Assembly (NCBI GenBank): GCA_050181295.1
Contig: JBFXDI010000139.1
Coordinates: forward strand, 1 to 10,310
Origin: JBFXDI01 sp050181295
GTDB lineage: Bacteria; Pseudomonadota; Alphaproteobacteria; Rhizobiales; Aestuariivirgaceae
DNA: 10,310 bases
Reading direction: 5' to 3'
Positions 1 through 6,929 of the stretch are shown piece by piece. The notes under the pieces were generated by a model. It saw nothing but the letters and a program-made list of their open reading frames with translations. It was not told where the DNA came from and searched no databases. The position numbers and the translations under genes are program-made. The stretch's first letter is position 1; each line of letters begins with the position of its first letter.

Positions 1-94
1 CCGCGCGCTCGAGCCCGCCTCCGACCTCGAGTTTCGAGGCGCGACCAACGCCCCCACCACGCTCGTCGGGGAGATGACCATTGCCGGCGTCTGA
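1..94 (+). CDS. pmbA: TldD/PmbA family protein, C-terminal end only (partial)
   Basis: Only the last 30 codons are present, in the frame that starts at base 2 and ends with TGA at 92-94. The visible tail contains DLEFRGATNAPTTLV and ends MTIAGV. From memory, this resembles the C-terminus of PmbA (TldE), where an acidic-LEF segment, a TNAPT-like segment and a final MT(I/V)AG motif close the protein. PmbA pairs with TldD in a metalloprotease that, in enterobacteria, processes microcin B17 and degrades CcdA antitoxin. The catalytic metal motif lies in TldD, so nothing catalytic is expected here. The stop overlaps the start of the next gene by 14 nt, which suggests translational coupling. Family assignment from such a short tail is moderate, but the downstream cysQ-DUF4170 pair, which I recall following PmbA in Rhizobiales, supports it. 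Confidence 0.62.
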   Translation, partial: RALEPASDLEFRGATNAPTTLVGEMTIAGV

Positions 95-899
95 GGCAGC
101 CGCGAGAACGCCGGCGGTCGGGCGCGAGGCCGCGGCGATCGAGGCGGCGGTGCGCGCGGCCGGCAGGCTTGCGCTCGATGCCAGCCAGGCCACCAGCCGC
201 AACTGGAGGAAGCCCGACGGCACGCCCGTGAGCGACGCCGATCTCGCCGTCAACCAATTGCTGGAGGAGAAGCTCCGCAACGCCTTCCCGGACTATGGCT
301 GGCTTTCCGAGGAGACGGTCGACGGCCCTGAGCGCCTGGAGCGCGAGCGGATCTGGATCATCGACCCGATCGACGGCACGAGCGCCTTCCTCGCGGGCGA
401 TGAGGGCTGGTGCATCGCGGTGGCGCTGGTGGAGGGCGCACGCCCCGTCGCCGCCGGCATCCTCAAGCCCGCCAGCGGCGAATATTTCGCGGCCGAGCGG
501 GGCGCGGGCGCGCGGCTCAACGGCCGGCCGATCCACGCCTCCCGACGCACACGGCTCGAAGGCGCCTCGCTGGTCGTCAAGCCGCGCGTGCTCAAGCTCG
601 ACATCTGGGAAAAGCCCTGGCCGCCGGTCCGCACCGCCATGACGGCCTCGATCGCGCTTCGTCTTTGCGCCGTCGCATGCGGCAAGGAGGATGCCACCTT
701 CGGGCTGGGCCTGAAGAGCGACTGGGACCTTGCCGCCGGCGATCTCATCGTCCATGAAGCGGGTGGCCGCGTGAGCGACCTCGACGGAGCGACCTTGCGC
801 TTCAACCGACCCGAGACGCGGCAGAACGGTTTTCTGGCATCGGGCGCCAAGCTCTTCGAAGAGCTGAAAGCGCAGGCCGGCGCCCATTCACGCAGCTGA
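81..899 (+). CDS. cysQ: CysQ-like 3'(2'),5'-bisphosphate nucleotidase / inositol monophosphatase family
   Basis: This is a 272-residue cytoplasmic phosphatase of the Li+-sensitive, Mg2+-dependent inositol monophosphatase superfamily. The metal-binding motifs are visible in order: WLSEE at residues 74-78, the signature DPIDGT at 95-100 within WIIDPIDGTSAF, and WDLAAGD beginning at 215, whose Asp216 completes the metal site. CysQ members hydrolyse 3'-phosphoadenosine 5'-phosphate, a by-product of sulfate activation. Related family members act on inositol or histidinol phosphates, so the substrate is inferred. Length is normal. The start is TTG at 81: an in-frame TGA at 75-77 blocks any earlier start, and GGGGAG at 68-73 lies 7 nt upstream. 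GTG at 150 is in frame but would trim the N-terminal helix. The gene overlaps the end of pmbA and precedes DUF4170 by 13 nt, so the three probably form one transcript. Confidence 0.85.
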   Translation: MPASEAAARTPAVGREAAAIEAAVRAAGRLALDASQATSRNWRKPDGTPVSDADLAVNQLLEEKLRNAFPDYGWLSEETVDGPERLERERIWIIDPIDGTSAFLAGDEGWCIAVALVEGARPVAAGILKPASGEYFAAERGAGARLNGRPIHASRRTRLEGASLVVKPRVLKLDIWEKPWPPVRTAMTASIALRLCAVACGKEDATFGLGLKSDWDLAAGDLIVHEAGGRVSDLDGATLRFNRPETRQNGFLASGAKLFEELKAQAGAHSRS

Positions 900-912
900 G
901 GCGGAGGAGAGA

Positions 913-1161
913 ATGGCGGACAAGGGGAAGACGGAGAGCGAGCCGAAGCAGCTTCTGCATCTCGTCTTCGGAGGCGAGCTCTCGGACCTGAGCCGCATCC
1001 GCTTCAAGGACCTCGACAAGCTCGACGTGGTCGGCATCTTCCCCAACTACGCCACCGCCCACAGGGCCTGGGAGAGGAAGGCGCGCGAGACCATCGACCA
1101 GGCCGAGACGCGCTACTTCATCGTCCACCTGCACCGGCTTCTGGACCCCGATACCGAGTAG
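913..1161 (+). CDS. DUF4170 domain-containing small protein
   Basis: This is a small acidic and basic protein of 82 residues with no signal peptide or membrane segment, so it is probably cytoplasmic. The whole protein resembles the DUF4170 family as I remember it. Recognisable segments are LLHLVFGGEL near residues 14-24, a central VVGIFPNYATAHRAW around 39-53, and RYFIVHLHRLLDPD at the C-terminus. The alternating hydrophobic strands and amphipathic helix suggest a compact alpha/beta fold. No function is established to my knowledge. The family recurs directly after CysQ-like genes in Alphaproteobacteria, so a role linked to that enzyme or its transcript is possible but unproven. GGAGGAG at 903-909 precedes ATG at 913, a strong ribosome binding site with short spacing. 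The gene lies 13 nt after cysQ and faces smc tail to tail. Confidence 0.85.
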   Translation: MADKGKTESEPKQLLHLVFGGELSDLSRIRFKDLDKLDVVGIFPNYATAHRAWERKARETIDQAETRYFIVHLHRLLDPDTE

Positions 1162-1187
1162 CCTCAGCCGACGTCCATGTGGGCACA

Positions 1188-1206
1188 CCTCCCCCTCTAG
1201 GGGAGG
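1188..1206. repeat. Palindromic hairpin between convergent genes
   Basis: A perfect 7-bp inverted repeat is formed by CCTCCCC (1188-1194) and GGGGAGG (1200-1206), with a CTCTA loop. It lies 26 nt after the DUF4170 stop. The context, CACACCTCCCC before and GGGTGCGGCTCGCG after, resembles GC-rich palindromes that recur between genes in Rhizobiales, but membership of a dispersed family cannot be tested here. It has no T-run on either strand, so it is a weak terminator on its own. Confidence 0.45.
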
Positions 1207-1239
1207 GGTGCGGCTCGCGCACCTTTCACGCGATGAATG

Positions 1240-1264
1240 GGGCGGCGAGGTGCCGCCCTTCTTT
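1240..1264 (+). terminator. Likely rho-independent terminator of the pmbA-cysQ-DUF4170 transcript
   Basis: GGGCGGC (1240-1246) and GCCGCCC (1252-1258) form a perfect 7-bp GC stem with the five-base loop GAGGT, followed by TTCTTT at 1259-1264. Stem plus T-rich tail on the + strand fits intrinsic termination after DUF4170. The stem ends 9 nt before the smc stop codon. Read from the - strand, the same stem lies just after smc but is followed only by CATTCATC, so it is less convincing as a terminator in that direction. Confidence 0.5.
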
Positions 1265-1267
1265 GGC

Positions 1268-4200
1268 TCAGCTCGCCTCGCGGAGCCTGGTGGCGGTGCC
1301 GAGGTCGACGGACACGAGCTGCGACACGCCGCGCTCGGCCATGGTGACGCCGAACAGCCGGTTCATGCGCGCCATGGTGATCGGATTGTGCGTGATGATG
1401 AGGAAGCGCGTCTCGGAGCGCTGAAGCATCGCGTCCAGGAGATTGCAGAAGCGCTCCACATTGTAGTCGTCGAGCGGCGCGTCCACCTCGTCCAGCACGC
1501 AAATGGGCGAGGGGTTGGTGAGGAACACGGCGAAGATCAAGGCCATGGCGGTGAGCGCCTGCTCGCCGCCCGAGAGCAGCGAGAGCACCTGCGGCCGCTT
1601 GCCCGGCGGATGCGCCACGAGCTCGAGGCCCGCCTCCAGCGGATCGTCGGACTCGATCAGCTTGAGCTCCGCCTTGCCGCCCTGGAAGAGGGTCGTGAAG
1701 AGGCTTCCGAAGTGGGCGTTGACCGTGCCGAAGGCCTCGAGCAGCCGCTCGCGGCCCTCGCGGTTGAGGCTGCCGATGGCGCCTCTCAGCTTGTGGATGG
1801 CGCCCACCACGTCGTCGCGCTCCGTGACGAGCCGGCCGTGCTCGGTGCCGACCGCCTCGGCCTCCTCCTCGGCGCGGAGATTGACCGGCCCCAGCCGCTC
1901 GCGCGCATCCTTGAGCTGCTGCAGCTTGCCGTCCACGTCCTCGGGGATCTTCGCCTCGTCCAGCCCCGCGATCTCGGCAATGCGGCCGGGCGGGCACTGC
2001 ATGGTCTCGGCAATCCGCTGCGTGGCGGCGGCCAGCCGCTCGCGCGCCGACTCGGCGCGGGCACCCTGCCGGGCGTGCTCTTCCCGCGTCTCGCCCAGAT
2101 GCTGCTGGGCGGCCTTGTGCGCCGCCTCGCCGGCACGGAGCGCGTTTTCACCCGTCTGCAGCGCGTCGGCTGCCTCCTTCCGCGCAGCCTCGGCCTCGGC
2201 CAGCATGCTCATGAGCTTGACGCGGCGCTCCTCGAAGCGGGCGGGAAGTTCCGCCAGCTCCGAAAGCTGCGTGCGCGCCTCGCCGGCCCGGCGATCGAGC
2301 TCGCCCACCTGTCGTTCGGCGCGCGCCGTGCGCTCGTCCCATTGCGCGCGCTCGGCCCCTATCGCCTTCAGGCGGCCTTCGCGGCGGCGCGCCTCGCCCT
2401 CGATGCCATCGTGCAGCGCGCGCGCCTCGTTATAGGCCGTGCGGCAGCCGGCGGCGGCGTTCCTCAGGCCGTCGAGCTCCGCCTCGAGCGTGTCCGGCAG
2501 CTCCAGGCCGCCAAGTTTCGCTTCGGTGCCTGTCGCGGCCTCGCGGGCCTCGCCCGCCGCCTCTTCCACCCGCCGGCTCGCTTCCGCCAGCACGCCGAGC
2601 TCGCGCCGATGCTCGGCGAGCGCCCGCTCATGCGCCGCGAGCCTGCCCCGCGCCTGGTCGAGGGAGACGGAAGCCTCCCGCGCGTCCTGGCGCTTCCGGC
2701 GCTCGGCAGCGGCGGCCGCTTCGGCGGCCTGTCTCTGGGTCTCGAAACTCTGGCGCAGCCCATCCGCCTGCCGCTGTGCTGCCTCCGCCTCGACCTCCAG
2801 CGAGCCCAGGCGGTTGCGCTCGGCGAGCCGCATGGCGGCCGCCGTCGGGGCATCGGCCGCGGCGGAGAATCCGTCCCAGCGCCAGAGGTCGCCCTCGCGG
2901 CTGACGAGCCGCTGGCCGGGCCTGAGCAGCGGCTGCAGCCGCTTGCCCTCGGCGCGGTCCACGAGGCCCGTGGCGGCCAGCCGGCGGGAGAGCGCGGCCG
3001 GCGCGCTTGCGAACCCAGTGAGCGGTGTTGCGCCCTCGGGCAGCGGGGCCATGTCCTCGATCTCAGGCAGCGCGCGCCAATGGAGCGGTGCGCTCTCGTC
3101 CACCGGCGCGTCGATGTCGTCGCCGAGCGCTGCGGCGATCGCGGCTTCGAGGCCCGGCGCGATCTCGATCGCGTCCACGAGCTTCGGCCACAGGTCGCCG
3201 GTCGCTGCCGCCAGGAGCTTGGAGAGCGTGCGGACTTCCGTCATCAGCCGGTCGGCGGCACGGCGCGCCTCCTCGTGCGCCTGGCGCTGCTCGGCTTCCT
3301 GCCGGCGTTTCCCCAGCGCTTCCGATTCGGCTTCCGCGGCCTCGCCCTCGAGCCTCCGCAGGCGCTCGGCCGCCGCCTGCACGGCCTCCGCCAACGCCTC
3401 TCCGTCGCTCTCGGCGCCAGCGCGCGCCGTCAGCGCCGCATGCTTGCCCTTGAGGCCATCAAGCTCCGCATCGAGCCGCTCGGCCCGTTGACGGGCCTCG
3501 GTGAGCACGCGCTCCAGCGATCCGCGCTCGGCGGTGAGGCGGGAGAACCGGCTGTGCAGGTGATCGGCCTTCTCCTGCGCGTCGGCCAGCGCATCGGCGG
3601 CGGCCTGCATGGCGCGCGCCGCCTCGACCCTCGCCTCGGCCTGGCCCTCCTGCTCGCGGTTGAGGCTCTCCTCCTCGGCCGCGAGTTTTTCCGTGACGGA
3701 ACGGGCGTCGTTCAGGAGATCGTGCTCGCGCGACAGGTCCTGAAGGATCTGGTGCAGCCGCTTCTCGATCTCGCCCTTGCGGGCTTCCGCCTCGGCCACC
3801 TCGCGATCGAGCCCGTCGCGCTCGTGCGTCAGGCGCTGCAGCACCGCGGAGCGGACGGCTTCCGCCTCGCGCAAGGGCGGCAGTGCCTCGGAAGCCGCCT
3901 CGCGCGCCCGCTCGTGCTCGGAGGCCTCACGCGTCGCCTCCGCCAGCGCCAATGTCGCTGCCTCGAGCTTCTTCTCGTCGTCGCGCACCTGGGCTTCGGC
4001 GTCGCGCCAGGCGACGAGAAGCTGGGCCGCCTCCAATCTGCGGATATCCGCCGAAAGCTGCTTGTAGCGGGTGGCCTGGCGGGCCTGGCGTTTGAGCGCC
4101 TGGAGCTGCTGGTCGAGCTGGCCGATCACGTCCTCGAGCCGCGCCAGGTTCGCTTCCGCCGCGTTGAGCTTGAGCTCCGCCTCGTGGCGGCGGGTGTGGA

Positions 4201-4717
4201 GGCCGGTGATGCCGGCCGCCTCCTCGAGGATGCGGCGGCGCGCCTGCGGCTTCGAGTTGATGAGCTCGCCGATCTGGCCCTGACGCACCAGCGCCGGCGA
4301 GCGGGCGCCGGTCGAGGCGTCGGCGAAAAGGAGCTGCACGTCGCGGGCGCGGCTGTCGGCGCCGTTGATGCGGTAGGCCGAGCCCGCCTCGCGCTCGATG
4401 CGGCGGCTGACCTCGATGGTGTCGGCCTCGTTGAACGGGAGCGGCGCCGTGCGCCCGCCATTGTCGAGGGTGAGCGTCACCTCGGCCATGTTGCGGGCGG
4501 GCCTGCCGCTGGTGCCTGAGAAGATGACGTCGTCCATGCCGGAGGCGCGCATGCTCTTGGTCGAGCTTTCGCCCATGACCCAGCGCAGCGCCTCAAGCAG
4601 GTTCGACTTGCCGCAGCCATTGGGGCCGACAACGCCCGTCAGCCCCGGCTCGATGACGAGTTCGGTCGGCTCCACGAACGACTTGAATCCCGACAGCCTG
4701 AGCCGCGAAAACCGCAT
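1268..4717 (-). CDS. smc: Chromosome segregation protein SMC
   Basis: This is a complete 1149-residue structural-maintenance-of-chromosomes ATPase. It dimerises, is normally joined by ScpA and ScpB (not in this window), and loops and compacts the nucleoid during segregation. The N-terminal head begins FSRLRLSGFKSF and has Walker A GPNGCGKS at 31-38 and the Q-loop segment RQGQIGELI at 145-153. Long Glu/Ala/Arg-rich coiled coils span about 165-500 and 625-1000. The hinge lies roughly at 500-620 (GDLWPKL at 507, REGDLWRWDGF near 606). The C-terminal head carries the ABC signature LSGGEQ at 1048-1053 and Walker B VLDEVDAPLDD, with catalytic Glu at 1077. All ATPase motifs are intact. ATG at 4717 is the natural start because the beta-strand before Walker A begins there, but its AGGA is weak and 10 nt away. 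It lies 142 nt after tctA on the same strand. Confidence 0.97.
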   Translation of the reverse strand: MRFSRLRLSGFKSFVEPTELVIEPGLTGVVGPNGCGKSNLLEALRWVMGESSTKSMRASGMDDVIFSGTSGRPARNMAEVTLTLDNGGRTAPLPFNEADTIEVSRRIEREAGSAYRINGADSRARDVQLLFADASTGARSPALVRQGQIGELINSKPQARRRILEEAAGITGLHTRRHEAELKLNAAEANLARLEDVIGQLDQQLQALKRQARQATRYKQLSADIRRLEAAQLLVAWRDAEAQVRDDEKKLEAATLALAEATREASEHERAREAASEALPPLREAEAVRSAVLQRLTHERDGLDREVAEAEARKGEIEKRLHQILQDLSREHDLLNDARSVTEKLAAEEESLNREQEGQAEARVEAARAMQAAADALADAQEKADHLHSRFSRLTAERGSLERVLTEARQRAERLDAELDGLKGKHAALTARAGAESDGEALAEAVQAAAERLRRLEGEAAEAESEALGKRRQEAEQRQAHEEARRAADRLMTEVRTLSKLLAAATGDLWPKLVDAIEIAPGLEAAIAAALGDDIDAPVDESAPLHWRALPEIEDMAPLPEGATPLTGFASAPAALSRRLAATGLVDRAEGKRLQPLLRPGQRLVSREGDLWRWDGFSAAADAPTAAAMRLAERNRLGSLEVEAEAAQRQADGLRQSFETQRQAAEAAAAAERRKRQDAREASVSLDQARGRLAAHERALAEHRRELGVLAEASRRVEEAAGEAREAATGTEAKLGGLELPDTLEAELDGLRNAAAGCRTAYNEARALHDGIEGEARRREGRLKAIGAERAQWDERTARAERQVGELDRRAGEARTQLSELAELPARFEERRVKLMSMLAEAEAARKEAADALQTGENALRAGEAAHKAAQQHLGETREEHARQGARAESARERLAAATQRIAETMQCPPGRIAEIAGLDEAKIPEDVDGKLQQLKDARERLGPVNLRAEEEAEAVGTEHGRLVTERDDVVGAIHKLRGAIGSLNREGRERLLEAFGTVNAHFGSLFTTLFQGGKAELKLIESDDPLEAGLELVAHPPGKRPQVLSLLSGGEQALTAMALIFAVFLTNPSPICVLDEVDAPLDDYNVERFCNLLDAMLQRSETRFLIITHNPITMARMNRLFGVTMAERGVSQLVSVDLGTATRLREAS

Positions 4718-4750
4718 GCCCGTTCAATCCTGCTTATGCCGCTTGATGTC

Positions 4751-4779
4751 CCGTTACCGGCGGGCGGTCCGCCGGTCAA
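4751..4779 (-). promoter_or_regulatory. Tentative smc promoter with hairpin spacer
   Basis: On the - strand TTGACC (4779-4774) matches the -35 consensus at 5 of 6 bases. It is followed after 17 nt by TAACGG (4756-4751), a poor -10 match. The spacer lies inside a perfect 8-bp inverted repeat, ACCGGCGG (4756-4763) and CCGCCGGT (4769-4776), loop GCGGT. The element could instead be the end of the tct transcript, although no T-run follows the stem. The smc start lies 33 nt downstream of the proposed -10. Confidence 0.25.
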
Positions 4780-4810
4780 AGCCCGAATCACCCTCGCTCC
4801 GGCGAATCAT

Positions 4811-4826
4811 GGCCGCATCGGCGGCC
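4811..4826. repeat. Short hairpin just after tctA
   Basis: GGCCGC (4811-4816) and GCGGCC (4821-4826) form a perfect 6-bp stem with an ATCG loop, 34 nt beyond the tctA stop on the - strand. No T-run follows on either strand. It could stabilise the 3' end of the tct mRNA or be incidental in such GC-rich sequence. Confidence 0.25.
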
Positions 4827-4859
4827 AAGCACAACCGCCGCCGCTGGCGTTTCCGGCCG

Positions 4860-6404
4860 TCAGTCGGTATCGGCCGCAATCTGCGCGAGCATTCTTCCCC
4901 GCCCTCGCGCCCTGAGAACGAGCGGCACCACCACGGCCGCCACGGCGGCGAGGATCAGCACCACCGATATCCAGGAGTGAAGGAGCACGCTCGGGTCCCC
5001 CTGGCTGATCTGCAGCGCCTGCCGCAGGCTCTTCTCCGCCATGGGCCCGAGAATGAGCCCCACCACCACCGGGGCGATCGGGTAGCCGAAGCGGCGCAGG
5101 AGGTAGCCGAGGATGCCGAAGAGCAGCAGCAGCCCCAGCTCGAAGGAGGTGGGCCATGGCCCCAGCATGAAGGTCGAGGCGCTCGCCCCGATGGTGCCCA
5201 GCGTGGCAAAGACCAGAATGCCGGCATAGAGCCAGGGCCTCGGGATGGTGAGGAGCCGCACCCAGAGGCCGATGAGCGGCAGGTTGAGGACCAGGAGCAT
5301 GAGATTCGCGACCAACAGGCTTGCGATCAGCCCCCAGACGAGCGTCGGGTTGGTGGCGAAGAGCAGCGGTCCCGGCTGCAGGCCGAACTGCTGGAAGCCC
5401 GCCAGCATGATAGCGGCCGTCGCCGTGGTCGGAAGCCCGAGGGTGAGGAGCGGCACCAGCGTGCCGGCGGCGGACGCGTTGTTGGCAGCCTCAGGACCCG
5501 CCACGCCCTCGATGGCGCCCTTGCCGAACTCTTCCGGGTGCTTCGTGAACTGCCTCTCCGCCGCATAGGACAGGAAGCTCGACACGTCCGCGCCGCCCGC
5601 CGGCATGGCGCCGATCGGAAAGCCGATGGCGGTTCCCCTGAGCCACGGCTTCCACGACCTCGCCCAGTCCCTGGCCGTCATCCAGACCGAGCCCCGGATC
5701 GGCTCGACCTTCTCCTCGAGGCCTGAGCGGCTCGAGACCACCGCCAGGGTCTCCCCCACCGCGAAGAGCGCCACCGCCAGCGTCGTCACCTGGATGCCGT
5801 CGAAGAGGTTGGGCGTGCCCATGGCGAGGCGCGTCTGGCCGGTGAGCTGGTCGATGCCGACGAGGCCGAGCGCCAGTCCGATGAAGAGTGAGGTCAGTCC
5901 CCGAAGCGTCGAATCGCCGAAGGCCGCCGAGACGGTCATGAAAGCGAGCAGCATCAGCGCGAAATATTCCGACGGCCCGAAGGAGAGCGCGAACTTGACG
6001 ATCCAGGGCGCGACGAAGGCGAGGCCGAGCGTGGCGAGGAGGCCCGCCAGGAAGGAGCCGATGGCGGCGGTCGCGAGCGCCGGACCCCCGCGGCCCGCGC
6101 GGGCCATCTTGTTGCCCTCGAGCGCCGTCACGATCGAGGCGCTCTCGCCCGGCGTGTTGAGGAGGATCGAGGTGGTCGATCCGCCATACATGCCGCCGTA
6201 ATAGATACCGGCGAACATGATGAGCGAGCCCGCGGGATCGAGCTTGTAGGTGACGGGGAGCAGCAGCGCCACGGTGAGCGCCGGGCCGATGCCTGGAAGG
6301 ACGCCGACCGCCGTTCCGAGCGTGACACCGATCAGCGCATAGAGCAGGTTGTGCCACTGGAGCGCCACCATGAGCCCTTGGCCGAGCAGCTCGAAGGTGC
6401 TCAT
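4860..6404 (-). CDS. tctA: Tripartite tricarboxylate transporter, large permease TctA
   Basis: This is a 514-residue integral membrane protein, the usual TctA length, with about 10-12 hydrophobic segments. TctA forms the transport channel of the secondary, ion-driven TTT uptake system, working with TctB and the periplasmic TctC. The family's two related halves are visible. The first has GVLPGIGPALTVALLLP at 34-50 and YGGMYGGSTTSILLNTPGE at 69-87. The second has GAMPAGGAD at 265-273, then GPEAANNASAAG and LTLGLPTTATAAIM. Both glycine/proline-rich motifs look intact. The start is ATG at 6404, preceded after 6 nt by AAGGAG (6411-6416). The same frame stays open 81 codons further upstream, but that stretch overlaps tctB in another frame and does not resemble TctA. 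The gene begins 20 nt after tctB, as the last gene of tctCBA. Substrate cannot be read from sequence: citrate and other di- or tricarboxylates are family precedents. Confidence 0.95.
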   Translation of the reverse strand: MSTFELLGQGLMVALQWHNLLYALIGVTLGTAVGVLPGIGPALTVALLLPVTYKLDPAGSLIMFAGIYYGGMYGGSTTSILLNTPGESASIVTALEGNKMARAGRGGPALATAAIGSFLAGLLATLGLAFVAPWIVKFALSFGPSEYFALMLLAFMTVSAAFGDSTLRGLTSLFIGLALGLVGIDQLTGQTRLAMGTPNLFDGIQVTTLAVALFAVGETLAVVSSRSGLEEKVEPIRGSVWMTARDWARSWKPWLRGTAIGFPIGAMPAGGADVSSFLSYAAERQFTKHPEEFGKGAIEGVAGPEAANNASAAGTLVPLLTLGLPTTATAAIMLAGFQQFGLQPGPLLFATNPTLVWGLIASLLVANLMLLVLNLPLIGLWVRLLTIPRPWLYAGILVFATLGTIGASASTFMLGPWPTSFELGLLLLFGILGYLLRRFGYPIAPVVVGLILGPMAEKSLRQALQISQGDPSVLLHSWISVVLILAAVAAVVVPLVLRARGRGRMLAQIAADTD

Positions 6405-6424
6405 CCCCCGCTCCTTCCGTGCGC

Positions 6425-6910
6425 TTAGAAGAGATTCTCCAGCGGGCCCGCCGGCAGCGAGAGCTGCAGGCCCCTGGCGAAGACGAACCAGACCGCGAGC
6501 GAGAACACGATGCCGAACGGCACCGTGAGCCAGAGCCGCTTCTGGCCGAAGGCATAGGCGGTGGCCGCGAAGAGAAGGCCCGTCGCGATCGAGAAGCCGG
6601 CGACCTTGATCAGCAGCAACTGGATGGCAAGGCCGCCCACGATCCACGCCATGGGCGCGATGTTCTGGGGCTCGCGCACGGGGAAGTCGCCGCGCCAGGC
6701 TTCGACCGCCGTCCAGATCGCGAGCCCGAAGAGGCAGGCGGCGACGATATAGGGCACCGTCTTCGGGCCGATCGAGGTGTAGGCGGCAACGCCCCCTGCA
6801 TAGGCGGTGCTCAAGGCGATGCCGCCCGCGAAGAGCGCCAGGACGAGCGCGATGACGAGCGCCGCCCGGTCCGGACCGCGCGCCTCCCCGCCCGGCTCCC
6901 CAAAACTCAT
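6425..6910 (-). CDS. tctB: Tripartite tricarboxylate transporter, small subunit TctB
   Basis: This is a 161-residue hydrophobic protein with four predicted membrane helices: about 16-38 (ALVIALVLALFAGG), 48-68 (KTVPYIVAACLFGLAIW), 86-115 (APMAWIVGGLAIQLLL plus FSIATGLLFAATA) and 122-146 (LTVPFGIVFSLAVWFVFA). It ends LQLSLPAGPLENLF, a tail I recall as typical of TctB. TctB is the poorly conserved accessory membrane subunit needed for transport, and identification rests on topology, size, tail and position. It lies 10 nt after tctC and 20 nt before tctA. The start is ATG at 6910. No proper Shine-Dalgarno precedes it (only GGTGAA immediately upstream), so translation probably depends on ribosomes finishing tctC. 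Its start region is one copy of a short direct duplication. Confidence 0.9.
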   Translation of the reverse strand: MSFGEPGGEARGPDRAALVIALVLALFAGGIALSTAYAGGVAAYTSIGPKTVPYIVAACLFGLAIWTAVEAWRGDFPVREPQNIAPMAWIVGGLAIQLLLIKVAGFSIATGLLFAATAYAFGQKRLWLTVPFGIVFSLAVWFVFARGLQLSLPAGPLENLF

Positions 6911-6929
6911 TTCACCACACTCATTTCAC
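6905..6929. repeat. Short tandem duplication at the tctC/tctB junction
   Basis: The 11-mer ACTCATTTCAC occurs at 6905-6915 and again at 6919-6929, a 14-nt period. Read on the - strand, GTGAAATGAGT appears twice. The first copy holds the tctC stop (AAATGA) and the second holds the tctB start (ATGAGT). Each copy contains an ATGA stop-start overlap motif, but only one half of each is used. Confidence 0.8.

Noticed and set aside
1208..4519. An open frame of 1103 codons on the + strand covering almost all of smc in antisense.
   Set aside because: It is rich in Arg, Leu, Ala and Gly with no recognisable domain, and lies fully opposite smc, whose ATPase motifs are all intact. In GC-rich genes with strong third-position G/C the opposite frame rarely meets a stop, so the length is not evidence of coding.
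4398..5726. A 442-codon + strand open frame antisense to the smc start and tctA.
   Set aside because: Its charged, low-complexity protein has no family resemblance and it crosses two well-supported - strand genes. It is a compositional shadow.
6405..6647. An 81-residue N-terminal extension of tctA.
   Set aside because: The frame is open but overlaps tctB in another frame, lacks TctA-like sequence, and is made unnecessary by ATG at 6404 with AAGGAG six bases upstream.
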